A stretch of 47,368 nucleotides of DNA from Acidimicrobiales bacterium AG-414-N20 (GTDB lineage: Bacteria; Actinomycetota; Acidimicrobiia; Acidimicrobiales; MedAcidi-G1): contig QCLO01000010.1 in the NCBI GenBank assembly GCA_003214465.1, forward strand, positions 1 to 47,368, read 5' to 3'. The notes under the pieces were generated by a model. That model had not been told where the DNA came from. It did no database searches and worked only from the letters and a program-made list of their open reading frames with translations. Both the position numbers and the translations under genes were made by a program. The first letter of the stretch is position 1. Each line of letters opens with the position of its first letter. Positions 26,504 to 35,416 of the stretch are shown here, piece by piece.

Positions 26504-28225
26504 TCAACGGGGCCTAGTCCACCTAGCTAATAATCGTCCACCAGGAAAACGTTTCAACCAAGAAAATTTACTACGAAAACTCGCTTGAGTTGAATGAATC
26601 GAAAAAGCACTGTTCACGCTTCGACGATTAGTTTCATACAAATCCTCCAAATGGTCAGTAATTTGACCAGACATCACTACAGAACGAAGGCTGGCTTCAG
26701 CTTTATAAAAATCGGTTAGGAGGTCATTTCTTAGATCTTTCGGAAACATCTCAAGGAATTTGATAGTTAAATCCTCGATAGACATATTCGAAGTCCAAGG
26801 GACCTTAGAGCCTGATTTAACAATCAGATAAGAAAGTTTCCATAGGGAGCGGGCTATAGCAAGATCAGCATTAACTCCGCCTGAAGCCGACCATTCATCG
26901 TCAATTAGTTTTAAGACCCCATCTTCGAAAACCAGATTGTCGAAACCGCAATCAATGAAACCCTCACCCAAAACTTCAGATGACAAGTCAGTGAGGAAAG
27001 GGTGTATTTCCGAATCTGCGGGAGGAGTGCAAGTATTGAGCGTCAACCAATCATCAAACATCGACAAAAGAGATTCAAAATCTTTTAGATTCCCCTCTCT
27101 CAGACTTCTCAACGCCAACTGTTCAAGATTCGGACCCGAAACATATTTCTCAGCTGAAGACTCGTCATTTTTTTGAATTAGCCAAGAAGATTCAGAAGAA
27201 ATATTTTCATATGCTGGCTTCCGATTGATTTTGCGTGTTCCGTCTTCAACAGTTACTTGTCTAACCCCTAAGAAGTCTTTCTTCCTGTCCCCAGAAAAGC
27301 GCCAAGCGATAACATCCTCGTCAAGAATCGATTTGGATTCATTAAGTCTGCAAATAACTAAAAAAGAGTTAGACATATCTTGACCCATGTCAGAATCAAC
27401 TACTTGACGATGTAAAGCTCTGGTGTCAAAGAAAGGCAAAACACCTGAACGGCTGCGATCTACCGGCGAACCTACAAGCTGGTCTATTAAATCAACACGG
27501 TCGTTTTCCATGTACGCACGATCGCTAAGGATCGTCAAAGGCAGTTTGTAATCAGGAAATGGGTATAACCAATTTTGATGTTTGAATCCCGCATCCGTGA
27601 GGAGAGAAGAAAGTACAGGTTTTGAAAAAGTTTTTACTGAACTAGTTGAAACATAACCTTCTAAACCAACCCACGGTTCATTAAGGTGGTCCTCATTTGC
27701 CCCCATCCAATAAGCAAGACCCATCTGATTTTCAATTGCAATAACAATAGACCCATCAGGATTAAGCAGTTGAGATAATTTTTTAAGGAACCCGGCCGAA
27801 CCAGCAGGGTGGTTAGTCGCATATTCAAGAACACCAATCACAAGAATTAAATCGAAACCTTCACTGTCATCAAAATCATTAACAGACCCACAGCGAACAT
27901 CAACGTTGAGACCCTCACATCGTAAAGAGGCCAACTCGGCACGCATACTGTCACCTTCAAGAGCAACAACTTCTGCGCCTCTCTCTGCTGCATAACGACT
28001 CATGACACCCGTGCCAGCGCCGACATCCAGCACCCTCATAGATTTGTCAAAATTGATAGGGCGTAAAATATTAGTGCGGCGTCTATCAAGGTGATAACGA
28101 CTTGGCCAATCAGTGATGTGAGACGCTAAAAAATCAGAAGCGCTAGAACGGTCATCAGTCGAAAGGAAAATGCTTTTCATCCGGTCTTCCGCACCATCAC
28201 GCCAAGTAATTTCTGATGAACTCAC
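26504..28225 (-). CDS. Methyltransferase with C-terminal kinase-like domain (WbdD-like)
   Basis: A 573-residue protein with two parts. Residues about 45-200 are a class I SAM methyltransferase: motif I VLDVGAGTG (65-73), acidic Glu90 ending strand 2, and DLILVIGVLEY. After a linker, residues about 300-500 look like a degenerate protein-kinase/aminoglycoside-phosphotransferase fold: a catalytic-loop pattern Asp425-x4-Asn430 and, 12 residues later, the Asp442-Asp443-Glu metal motif. The C-terminus is basic (KRFPGGRLLARWTRPR), suiting membrane contact. E. coli WbdD has the same order and caps O8/O9a polymannose with methyl or phosphate at the non-reducing end. The adjacent Wzt with a carbohydrate-binding domain supports a chain-terminator role. 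Kinase activity is inferred from only two motifs. Confidence 0.75.
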   Translation of the reverse strand: MSSSEITWRDGAEDRMKSIFLSTDDRSSASDFLASHITDWPSRYHLDRRRTNILRPINFDKSMRVLDVGAGTGVMSRYAAERGAEVVALEGDSMRAELASLRCEGLNVDVRCGSVNDFDDSEGFDLILVIGVLEYATNHPAGSAGFLKKLSQLLNPDGSIVIAIENQMGLAYWMGANEDHLNEPWVGLEGYVSTSSVKTFSKPVLSSLLTDAGFKHQNWLYPFPDYKLPLTILSDRAYMENDRVDLIDQLVGSPVDRSRSGVLPFFDTRALHRQVVDSDMGQDMSNSFLVICRLNESKSILDEDVIAWRFSGDRKKDFLGVRQVTVEDGTRKINRKPAYENISSESSWLIQKNDESSAEKYVSGPNLEQLALRSLREGNLKDFESLLSMFDDWLTLNTCTPPADSEIHPFLTDLSSEVLGEGFIDCGFDNLVFEDGVLKLIDDEWSASGGVNADLAIARSLWKLSYLIVKSGSKVPWTSNMSIEDLTIKFLEMFPKDLRNDLLTDFYKAEASLRSVVMSGQITDHLEDLYETNRRSVNSAFSIHSTQASFRSKFSWLKRFPGGRLLARWTRPR

Positions 28226-29440
28226 TTAATTACTTTCATCCACATTTTTTGCTGCCCAGTTGCCCCCAAGAGCTACTAATCCTGTTTGATGGCTCCCAGC
28301 CACAGGATCGACTTCAAATCTGAAAAGATGCGTATGACGTTCAAAAACTTTCGTCATGTCACGACTATGAAGTGCAATTGAAATTTCATACGTTCCAGGT
28401 TGCACAGGAAGAGATGGCATTTCATAGTCAACTTCAATTACCCCAACGTCGTTCCCAGCACTTGTAGTGGCTCCTGAATTTATTGAAGAGACATGGGTGC
28501 CGTCAGCTCTGTAGAGACCCAGAGCAACAGTTGCTGGCTCACCAGCCCTGTCGGCGTCATAACGAACTCTTATAAGAGCAGGTTGGCCAGAAGCGGCAGA
28601 AGACATTGAATGTCCGTTTACATCGACCAGTTCGAGGCTTTTAACCAAGTCATCAGGCTTTAATCGCAAGTGATGCGACTGGTCCGAAACATTCATACCG
28701 GAATTTTCGTCGTGTGATATGAAATCTTCGAGAACTGAAGAAGAAGAACCCACCGCAGCAAGCTCGCCTTTGTTTATCCACACACTCGAATCGCAAAGAC
28801 GTCCGATCATGTCCAAATCATGACTTACGACAACGATTGTCCGTCCCTCATCGCGCAAGCGAGCGAATCTATCTAGACAGCGTTTCTGAAAAGTTAAATC
28901 TCCAACAGCCAATATTTCATCCACAAGAAGAATTTCAGGTTCCACATGAATCGCAACCGAAAAACCAAGCCTCATATACATTCCTGACGAATAGTTCCTA
29001 ACAGGTTCGTCAATGAATTGCTCAAGCTCAGCAAATTCAACAATGTCATCGAACAAATTCCTGATTTCTCGACTCGTAAAACCTAAAATTGACCCGTTCA
29101 AATAAACGTTTTCACGACCGGTCAGCTCCGGATGAAACCCTGCCCCTAACTCTAAAAGAGCTGAAAGTCGCCCACGAGCGACTGCGCTACCTTCGTCAGC
29201 GCGCAAAATCCCAGCTAAGACTTTCAACAAAGTACTTTTTCCGGATCCATTACCCCCAACAATCCCAAAAGTTTCACCAGTTGGGATTTCGAAACTGACA
29301 TCACGAAGCGCCCAGAACTCTTCGTACCGGGTTCGATGCCCTGCAAGCAAAGTTGCTTTAAGAGTCCAGTTTCGGTCTTGCATAAGACGAAACTTCTTCC
29401 CCAAGCCTTCAACAGTTATGGCGTTACTAGTTCCAACCAT
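28226..29440 (-). CDS. Polysaccharide ABC exporter ATPase with carbohydrate-binding domain (Wzt-like)
   Basis: ATPase subunit of an ABC-2 polysaccharide exporter, 404 residues from the chosen ATG at 29440, one base after the permease stop, with AGGAAG upstream. An in-frame ATG at 29470 would overlap the permease and is less likely. The NBD covers about 1-235: Walker A GGNGSGKST (Lys68), signature NYSSGMYMRL, Walker B ILLVDEILAVGD, switch VVSHD. Residues ~250-404 form a beta-rich extension like the Wzt C-terminal domain (Wzt_C), which in E. coli O9a binds the capped non-reducing end and gates export. It is immediately followed on the minus strand by the methyltransferase-kinase gene, with adjoining ends. 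Confidence 0.92.
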   Translation of the reverse strand: MVGTSNAITVEGLGKKFRLMQDRNWTLKATLLAGHRTRYEEFWALRDVSFEIPTGETFGIVGGNGSGKSTLLKVLAGILRADEGSAVARGRLSALLELGAGFHPELTGRENVYLNGSILGFTSREIRNLFDDIVEFAELEQFIDEPVRNYSSGMYMRLGFSVAIHVEPEILLVDEILAVGDLTFQKRCLDRFARLRDEGRTIVVVSHDLDMIGRLCDSSVWINKGELAAVGSSSSVLEDFISHDENSGMNVSDQSHHLRLKPDDLVKSLELVDVNGHSMSSAASGQPALIRVRYDADRAGEPATVALGLYRADGTHVSSINSGATTSAGNDVGVIEVDYEMPSLPVQPGTYEISIALHSRDMTKVFERHTHLFRFEVDPVAGSHQTGLVALGGNWAAKNVDESN

Positions 29441-29441
29441 G

Positions 29442-30278
29442 TCAAACTTCCTCAGCCATACGAGGTTCAAGACGATTGAAAATCTTGAAACCTAAATACA
29501 AGACAATAAAAGTCGCTGACAGGATAGCCAACCAGCGTTCGAGCGAAGGAAACCGAAGATCGTAGAGAACATTTCTATATGCCTTAGCCCAAGAAACCAT
29601 TGGGTTCAACTGATAGAGAGTTCGATAGCTAATCCCGAGAAACTCTTTATCTGCAGGGACGAGATTCAGAGGATAAAGAATAGGTGTAAGGAACATCCAA
29701 GGTTGCAACGCCACCATCAGAAAATGTTGAATATCTCGAAAATAGACATTGGCAGCACTGATCATCAGCGCAAGACCGATTGTAAAAAGCAGTTGAAGAA
29801 TCATTAAAGCCGCTATTACAGGTATCCATTGAAAAGCAATATGCCCCTCCCATAAAGCAATCAGAATGAGAAGAACCAGCATCTCAACTATCAAAGTCAA
29901 AAATCGAGCCAGAACAGCGGAAGTTGGTAAAACCCAACGAGGAAAGAAAATTTTAGTAATCAGTGAAGAATTAGCAGTTATGGAACGATTAGCTTCAGTG
30001 AGACTAGTCACATGGAACTGCCAAGGCAACAGTGTCACTAGAAGGAAAACAGCATAAGAGTCCAAACCGCTCGGATCGCCGACACTGGGTTCAATACGTA
30101 AAAAGATCGAAAAGACTGCCGAATATACGACAACGGCTACCAGAGGATTAAATACAGACCATGTCCAACCAAGAACAGACCTCTTATATTTCGACCTCAA
30201 ATCGCGCAAAGTCAGATTCATTAAGAGATCAGGCTGGATTAGTCCCAACCATTCACGTTTATTCTTAGGTATTCCCAC
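29442..30278 (-). CDS. Polysaccharide ABC exporter permease (Wzm-like)
   Basis: ABC-2 type permease of 278 residues with six hydrophobic helices and the family N-terminus containing LRDLRSKYKRSVLGWTWSVFNPL. It partners the adjacent Wzt-like ATPase to move lipid-linked polysaccharide across the membrane. It starts with GTG; TAGGATTAGG lies 2 nt upstream (30281-30290), so AGGA is 7 nt before the start. It is transcribed divergently from the glycosylphosphotransferase gene, with about 83 bp between starts. Confidence 0.92.
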   Translation of the reverse strand: MGIPKNKREWLGLIQPDLLMNLTLRDLRSKYKRSVLGWTWSVFNPLVAVVVYSAVFSIFLRIEPSVGDPSGLDSYAVFLLVTLLPWQFHVTSLTEANRSITANSSLITKIFFPRWVLPTSAVLARFLTLIVEMLVLLILIALWEGHIAFQWIPVIAALMILQLLFTIGLALMISAANVYFRDIQHFLMVALQPWMFLTPILYPLNLVPADKEFLGISYRTLYQLNPMVSWAKAYRNVLYDLRFPSLERWLAILSATFIVLYLGFKIFNRLEPRMAEEV

Positions 30279-30280
30279 CG

Positions 30281-30290
30281 CCTAATCCTA
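30281..30290 (-). promoter_or_regulatory. TAGGATTAGG element before wzm-1
   Basis: The 10-mer TAGGATTAGG on the minus strand, directly before the GTG of the first permease. The identical 10-mer precedes the second permease gene. It may be a -10 (TAGGAT) giving a leaderless transcript, a ribosome-binding site (AGGA), or both. No -35 was recognised. Confidence 0.35.
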
Positions 30291-30361
30291 GCGTTCAGTT
30301 ACGGTTCATTCCGTGGCGCCTCGCTTTAGCCACTTTTCATCTAGCCTTAAGGTAGTTGATT

Positions 30362-31738
30362 ATGAACTTATTAGAACCAGGAAAAAATATTTCAAACGAA
30401 AGGTATAAGCCAAACAGTTTGTATCTGAGGCTCTGGCATGCCGGTTTTAGGTGGCTTTATTTAATAGACGCAATTGTCATGTTCACCATCATGGTTTTAG
30501 TTAATTTGATTCGTTTTGGAACTGATTGGCCAGAAAAAGCTGAAATGTGGATCGGGATAATAGTTGCGACTCTTATTTTTCAACTTGTGTTCTACTTTGG
30601 GGGACTCTATGAAAAGCAAGTTCGACTAGGTCAAAGAATGTGGTTCTCGCATGTCGCTGCAATGACACTTATAGGGCTGCTTATAATCGGAGCTTTTACT
30701 TTACCTACAGGCAGATACCCAATCCCAAGAGCAAATCTGCCAGCAGTTTGGATACTAATTGCGTTAGCTGCGACAGGGAGTAGAGAACTTTCGAGAAAAC
30801 TTCGAACACGTCGTTTCGGACCTCCAAGAGTTTTACTAGTTGGTAGTGGTGAACAAACTCAGTTAGCAGCTGAGCATCTCAATGAAAGTGACCGCGGCGC
30901 GATTGTCGCAGAGACTTTTAATGAAGAAATTGTTTCGGATTTAGGGTTGATGTCCGAAGTTGAAAAATGCAATGCGACCGATGTTGTTTTTGTCGATGAT
31001 ATTTCTCTTGAAAAAGTTTTTCCTGAACCTGCCAGAACCCTTAATCAGAAAAATATTGGTGCCTACCTGCGCGTAACGGCAGCAACAGCCCTCATAGGGT
31101 TAAGAGAAGTGCGAGAGATTTCAGGAATGCCTTATGTAGCGCTGCGGGCAAAGTCACTACGCCCTCATCAAATAAGGCTAAAAAGATTGATTGAGCTATT
31201 AGTAGTTTTGGCTATTTCACCTCTAGTGATCGTCTCTTTTCTCGTTGTAGCTGCGTGGCTGAAGTTAATAGCTAAGAAAGAAATAATCTTGAAACAAGAA
31301 CGCATAGGAAAAGACGGAAAACGTTTCACGTTATTTAAATTCAGAACTATGAGAATCGACGCAGAAACAGAAGGTAAGGAGAAACTCGCCCAAGTTGACG
31401 ACGAAAGAGTCCTTAAAGGGTGCAACTGGTTGCGTAGAACTCGATTAGATGAAGTCCCTCAGTTCTGGAATGTGTTAATAGGTAAAATGTCGATTGTCGG
31501 ACCTCGCCCAGAAAGACCAGAAATGGTTTCAAAATTTACAAAGGAAATAACTGGATACGGAAGAAGGCATGAAATACCGCCAGGAATAACCGGCTTAGCC
31601 CAGACAAGAGGCGGCTATCACACAGATGCTTCATATAAATTAGGGCACGACCTTCAGTACCTTATGTCATGGTCTCCAATTCTTGATCTACAGATAATGC
31701 TAAAAACAGTTTTGGTAATGTTCCGGCGCAAACAATGA
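30362..31738 (+). CDS. Polyprenyl glycosylphosphotransferase (initiating sugar transferase)
   Basis: Starts a lipid-linked glycan by transferring a sugar-1-phosphate to undecaprenyl phosphate. It has 458 residues from ATG 30362 (AAGG about 10 nt upstream; a TTG two codons earlier is also in frame). The N-terminal half has about four membrane helices and a CoA-binding-like Rossmann region (VLLVGSGEQT). A further helix precedes the catalytic bacterial sugar transferase domain with KFRTMRIDAE, RRTRLDEVPQFWNVL, MSIVGPRPERPE and PPGITGLAQ. This is the WbaP/WcaJ type. It overlaps the following glycosyltransferase gene by ATGA. Confidence 0.93.
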   Translation: MNLLEPGKNISNERYKPNSLYLRLWHAGFRWLYLIDAIVMFTIMVLVNLIRFGTDWPEKAEMWIGIIVATLIFQLVFYFGGLYEKQVRLGQRMWFSHVAAMTLIGLLIIGAFTLPTGRYPIPRANLPAVWILIALAATGSRELSRKLRTRRFGPPRVLLVGSGEQTQLAAEHLNESDRGAIVAETFNEEIVSDLGLMSEVEKCNATDVVFVDDISLEKVFPEPARTLNQKNIGAYLRVTAATALIGLREVREISGMPYVALRAKSLRPHQIRLKRLIELLVVLAISPLVIVSFLVVAAWLKLIAKKEIILKQERIGKDGKRFTLFKFRTMRIDAETEGKEKLAQVDDERVLKGCNWLRRTRLDEVPQFWNVLIGKMSIVGPRPERPEMVSKFTKEITGYGRRHEIPPGITGLAQTRGGYHTDASYKLGHDLQYLMSWSPILDLQIMLKTVLVMFRRKQ

Positions 31739-32691
31739 AAGACCCAAAGGTAGCAGTAGTTATTCCTGCCAAAAATGCTGAAAAAACATTAGAGAAAGCT
31801 TTTGTCTCAGTTCTCAATCAAAAAACAGAAGAACAAATAGAAGTCTGCATAGCAGTGGCTCCATCGGAAGACTCAACATTAGATGTTGCTAAGAGAATTG
31901 AAATTGATAACGAGAATGTAACCCTCGTAGAAAACCCATCCGGTAAAACTCCAGCAGGTTTAAATCTAGCTATCAAAAATACTCAAGCTCCTGTGATCGT
32001 CCGACTCGATGCACATGCAGAGCTAGAAGAAGAATACATCTCCACTGCTTTAGAAACTTTAAAAAAAACAGGAGCAGCAAATGTAGGAGGAAGACAGAAC
32101 CCAGTTGGCACCACGCCTTTCGAAAAAGCAGTCGGCATAGCAATAAGTTCACGTTTTGGAGCAGGTGACGCAAGGTTTCGCACAGGCGGTGAGGAAGGTG
32201 AAGTTGACACGGTTTACCTTGGAGTATTTGATCGAAATTCAATTGAGAACGTAGGACTTTTTAACGAGAGCCTCATACGCAACCAAGATGCTGAATTAAA
32301 TTGGCGTCTCAGGGAAACAGGAAAAAAAATATGGTTTCAGCCCGAACTCATAGCAAGTTACAAACCAAGATCGACACTAAAAGAACTGGCAAAACAATAT
32401 TATGACTACGGAAAATGGCGACGTCACGTAGTTAGTATTCACCCAAGATCCATTAAATTACGCCAACTCATCCCACCACTTAACTCATTAGTATTTCTTC
32501 TAGGCACTATTTTTGGATTTTTTTGGGTTCCCTCATTAAGCTTTCCAGTTTTGTATATAGCAGGAATATTTTTCGTAACGACAGTAAAGTCAAAAACGGT
32601 TACAGATTTCATTTATCTATTGATAATTTTCCCGACGATACATTTTTCATGGACAGCAGGATTCTTGAGAGGTGTAAAAATCAAGTCATGA
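31735..32691 (+). CDS. Glycosyltransferase family 2 (ExoA-like)
   Basis: A 318-residue GT2 enzyme: VAVVIPAKNAEKTLE at the N-terminus, the acidic nucleotide-sugar site in VRLDAHAE, and the acceptor-side NQDAELNWRLRETG. Three hydrophobic segments near the C-terminus anchor it in the membrane. The DAH form of the DxD motif and overall pattern resemble ExoA, a succinoglycan glucosyltransferase. It probably adds an early sugar to the primer made by the preceding enzyme. Its stop overlaps the end of the convergent ABC ATPase gene by 6 bp. Confidence 0.88.
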   Translation: MKDPKVAVVIPAKNAEKTLEKAFVSVLNQKTEEQIEVCIAVAPSEDSTLDVAKRIEIDNENVTLVENPSGKTPAGLNLAIKNTQAPVIVRLDAHAELEEEYISTALETLKKTGAANVGGRQNPVGTTPFEKAVGIAISSRFGAGDARFRTGGEEGEVDTVYLGVFDRNSIENVGLFNESLIRNQDAELNWRLRETGKKIWFQPELIASYKPRSTLKELAKQYYDYGKWRRHVVSIHPRSIKLRQLIPPLNSLVFLLGTIFGFFWVPSLSFPVLYIAGIFFVTTVKSKTVTDFIYLLIIFPTIHFSWTAGFLRGVKIKS

Positions 32692-33402
32692 AGCTTCATA
32701 AGCTTCAATTACATCATTTGCAGGACCATCGGCGACTATAACCCCACCTTCGAGCCAAATAACCCGCTGACAAGATTGCCTTACTTCTTCCAAATTATGG
32801 CTTACCAACAAAATCGTTCCCGCTTTCGCACGATGCTCTTCAAGCCGCTCGGAGCTTTTTTTCTGAAAAGAACGGTCACCGACCGCAAGAGCTTCATCTA
32901 TTAAAAGAATGTCAGGAGCTAGAGCTGTTGCTACAGCAAAATGCAATCTGGCTTTCATACCAGAGGAAAAAGTTTCCATTGGCAAATCTAAAAAATCGCC
33001 CAGTTCACAGAAATCAGCAACACTGCCAGTCATGTTCTCGGCTTCTGATTTGCTCAAACCCTGAGCTAATAAACCCAACTGTATATTACGCCAACCTGTT
33101 AACTGCGGTCGTAGAACTGCCTGAACACCTAGAAAAGTAGGAACAGATTTAACAAGAACCTCACCTTTGTTCAGAGGAAGAAGGCCTGTCATGGCCTGAA
33201 GAAGACTTGTCTTCCCTGAACCGTTGGGACCAATCAAACCGACAGACTCACCTACATTGACATCAAACGTGACACCCTTTACAGCTTCGATTACTCGAAT
33301 CTCTGGTTTTTGTCCTCTTATTACAGACCTAATTAATTGTCGGTTAGTCCTGACAAAATAACTCACGTGCGCTTCAGAACAACGAATCGCTAAATCAGTC
33401 AT
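32686..33402 (-). CDS. Second polysaccharide ABC exporter ATPase, short form
   Basis: A 238-residue ATPase with Walker A IGPNGSGKTS (Lys64), signature TFSSGMKARL, Walker B ILLIDEALAVGD and switch LLVSHN. It is the TagH/RfbB-like type but stops right after the NBD, lacking the carbohydrate-binding extension of the other ATPase at 28226-29440. It overlaps its permease gene by ATGA. The pair may export a different polymer, or one recognised without end-capping, such as an arabinogalactan- or teichoic-acid-like chain. Confidence 0.92.
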   Translation of the reverse strand: MTDLAIRCSEAHVSYFVRTNRQLIRSVIRGQKPEIRVIEAVKGVTFDVNVGESVGLIGPNGSGKTSLLQAMTGLLPLNKGEVLVKSVPTFLGVQAVLRPQLTGWRNIQLGLLAQGLSKSEAENMTGSVADFCELGDFLDLPMETFSSGMKARLHFAVATALAPDILLIDEALAVGDRSFQKKSSERLEEHRAKAGTILLVSHNLEEVRQSCQRVIWLEGGVIVADGPANDVIEAYEAS

Positions 33403-34217
33403 CCGGTGCCCCCATAAGTAGTTTCTTTAGACCGGAAAGCAGAAAGGCCTACCATTAGAGCTAAAAGCGACCAGACTCCTGTAGCTAACCAGACTTCCAC
33501 CCCTGTGGAAGTCCCAACCATCACCCACCGCCATAGCGACACAAGGCAATACATAGGATTAAGAAGAAAAATCGCACGCCAGAAATCATCCTCCACGACA
33601 CTGTCCACCGAGTAAAGAACACCGGAAATGTAGAACAGAAGTCGGAAAACAAAAGGTAAAAGATTCTCGAGGTCCCTATACGAATGATTTATGCGGGCTC
33701 CAATTAATCCAATTCCGAGACTAAACGCATTTTGAATCACGAAAACCGGAAGAATAAGAAGCCATCTGACATGTGGCCAATTTCCGTAAGCAAGCACAAC
33801 GATTGTCATCACCACAAATACCGGTATAAAAGCCAAAGCCTGTCCTACAGTCGCACTCATAGGTAAAACTGCTCTTGGGAAATGAACAGTTCTAATCAGA
33901 CCCACATTGATGACAAGTGATCTGGTGCTTTCAGAGATAACTCTTTGTGAATTAAAGAAAACGAAAACCCCGATTGTTAGGAAAACCAAATACTGATCAA
34001 CACCGCGATCGATGGGCATAATCAAACCGAAAACCAGGAAATAGACACCCACCTGAAGTAAAGGGTTTAGAACTAGCCAAATACTGCCAAGAAAAGTGTG
34101 AGAATTTTGAGCGCGTAAATCTTCAAGTGGCACACGAATCATGAAATGACGGTGCGCCCAAAGTCTTTTGAGATATTCACTTAGAGAGACGGACTCCCCA
34201 ACTTTTAATAAGTCCAT
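33399..34217 (-). CDS. Second polysaccharide ABC exporter permease
   Basis: ABC-2 type permease, 272 residues and six helices, with LEDLRAQNSHTFLGSIWLVLNPLLQVGVY in pieces typical of the family N-terminus. It is coupled to the short ATPase by ATGA. The upstream sequence contains the same TAGGATTAGG (34224-34233) as the first permease gene. It is divergent from the epimerase gene. Confidence 0.9.
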   Translation of the reverse strand: MDLLKVGESVSLSEYLKRLWAHRHFMIRVPLEDLRAQNSHTFLGSIWLVLNPLLQVGVYFLVFGLIMPIDRGVDQYLVFLTIGVFVFFNSQRVISESTRSLVINVGLIRTVHFPRAVLPMSATVGQALAFIPVFVVMTIVVLAYGNWPHVRWLLILPVFVIQNAFSLGIGLIGARINHSYRDLENLLPFVFRLLFYISGVLYSVDSVVEDDFWRAIFLLNPMYCLVSLWRWVMVGTSTGVEVWLATGVWSLLALMVGLSAFRSKETTYGGTG

Positions 34218-34223
34218 TCAGTA

Positions 34224-34233
34224 CCTAATCCTA
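34224..34233 (-). promoter_or_regulatory. TAGGATTAGG element before wzm-2
   Basis: Identical 10-mer to the one at 30281-30290, here 6 nt before the permease ATG, so its second AGG is at Shine-Dalgarno distance. Shared by both exporter operons, as a possible common promoter or translation signal. Confidence 0.35.
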
Positions 34234-34327
34234 TTGGAGCGAAATTAGTTCTATAGTTTCAACGATCGTAGAGCTTAAACTCTTAATTGCGCTAATGTGC
34301 CACCACATAGTTTTTTTGGAAAATTTT

Positions 34328-35416
34328 ATGAACCCAAAGATCAATGTTTTATTAGGAACAAAAGCAGAAATGATAAAAGCAGCTCCTGTCATAAAGGAGT
34401 TGGAAAAACGCGGCTTTTCTTACCGTCTAATAGAAACAGGTCAACATGGGGCTTATTTGGACAAATTGCGCAAAGAATTTCAGATACGTGAACCCGATGT
34501 TCGATTAGGAAAAAAAACCGACGTCGACAGTCTTTTTCAAGCGTGCAAATGGCTACTTGGGTTAATACCTATCATCGTCAGCCGGAAACGCGTTAGAGAA
34601 CAAGTTTTTTCAACCTCGAGCGGTATTTGCTTAATACACGGAGACACCCCATCGACGCTCGTAGGAGCATTATTAGCTAAAAGAGCAGGTCTCCAGATTG
34701 CTCACCTAGAATCCGGTCTGCGTTCAGAAAGTTTTTTGCACCCTTTCCCGGAAGAGATAATTCGGGTAATAGTCATGAAACTCTCTGACGTTCTTTTCGC
34801 CCCCGACGAGAAAGCAGTTTCAAATCTAGTTGCGTTAAAAGTCAAAGGGCGAATAGAAGAAACAACAACTAACACAGGAATCGAATCCTTAGAAGAAAAC
34901 ATTGAAGAAGTCAACCGTGCTTCTGGACCAGTGATAGCTACTCTCCATCGAGTTGAAAATTTGCACAGGAAAAAACGTTTAAAAGGTTTTTTGAAACTCC
35001 TAGAACAAATTACGCAAAAAGGTCAGCAGGTTTTATTTGTTCTACACCAACCAACCCAAGAAATACTTCACAAGCAAGGACTGCTAAAAAAAATAGAAGA
35101 AATAGGAATCAAAACCGTGCCTTTGATGCCCTATAAGGAATTCATAAAAAAACTCGCATCAGCCCCATACGTGATAACAGATGGAGGCTCTATCCAGGAA
35201 GAAACCGCCCATATGGGAATCCCATGTTTGCTTTGGCGAGGAAAAACAGAACGCCAAAATGGGTTAGGCCAAAATGTGGTTATAAGCAATTACGACAAAA
35301 AAACTAGTGAAGCTTTTTTAAACGATTTTGAGAACCATCGAACTGAAATTCGAAGTGAACATTCAAATCCATCATCTCAGGTAGTTGATGTGCTTGAAGA
35401 AACAATGAAAGTTTAA
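34328..35416 (+). CDS. UDP-N-acetylglucosamine 2-epimerase family
   Basis: Interconverts UDP-GlcNAc and UDP-ManNAc. It has 362 residues from ATG 34328 (GGAA upstream); an in-frame ATG at 34295 would add 11 residues before the usual beta strand and is less likely. Family motifs: GTKAEMIKAAPVI, IHGDTPSTLVGALLA, HLESGLRS, HRVENL and DGGSIQEE with GKTERQNG. The LESGLR and TERQNG forms differ slightly from WecB, so another related hydrolysing epimerase is possible. In context it would supply ManNAc for a wall polysaccharide, the sugar that CsaB-type enzymes pyruvylate. It ends convergently, overlapping the next minus-strand gene by 4 bp. Confidence 0.88.
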   Translation: MNPKINVLLGTKAEMIKAAPVIKELEKRGFSYRLIETGQHGAYLDKLRKEFQIREPDVRLGKKTDVDSLFQACKWLLGLIPIIVSRKRVREQVFSTSSGICLIHGDTPSTLVGALLAKRAGLQIAHLESGLRSESFLHPFPEEIIRVIVMKLSDVLFAPDEKAVSNLVALKVKGRIEETTTNTGIESLEENIEEVNRASGPVIATLHRVENLHRKKRLKGFLKLLEQITQKGQQVLFVLHQPTQEILHKQGLLKKIEEIGIKTVPLMPYKEFIKKLASAPYVITDGGSIQEETAHMGIPCLLWRGKTERQNGLGQNVVISNYDKKTSEAFLNDFENHRTEIRSEHSNPSSQVVDVLEETMKV

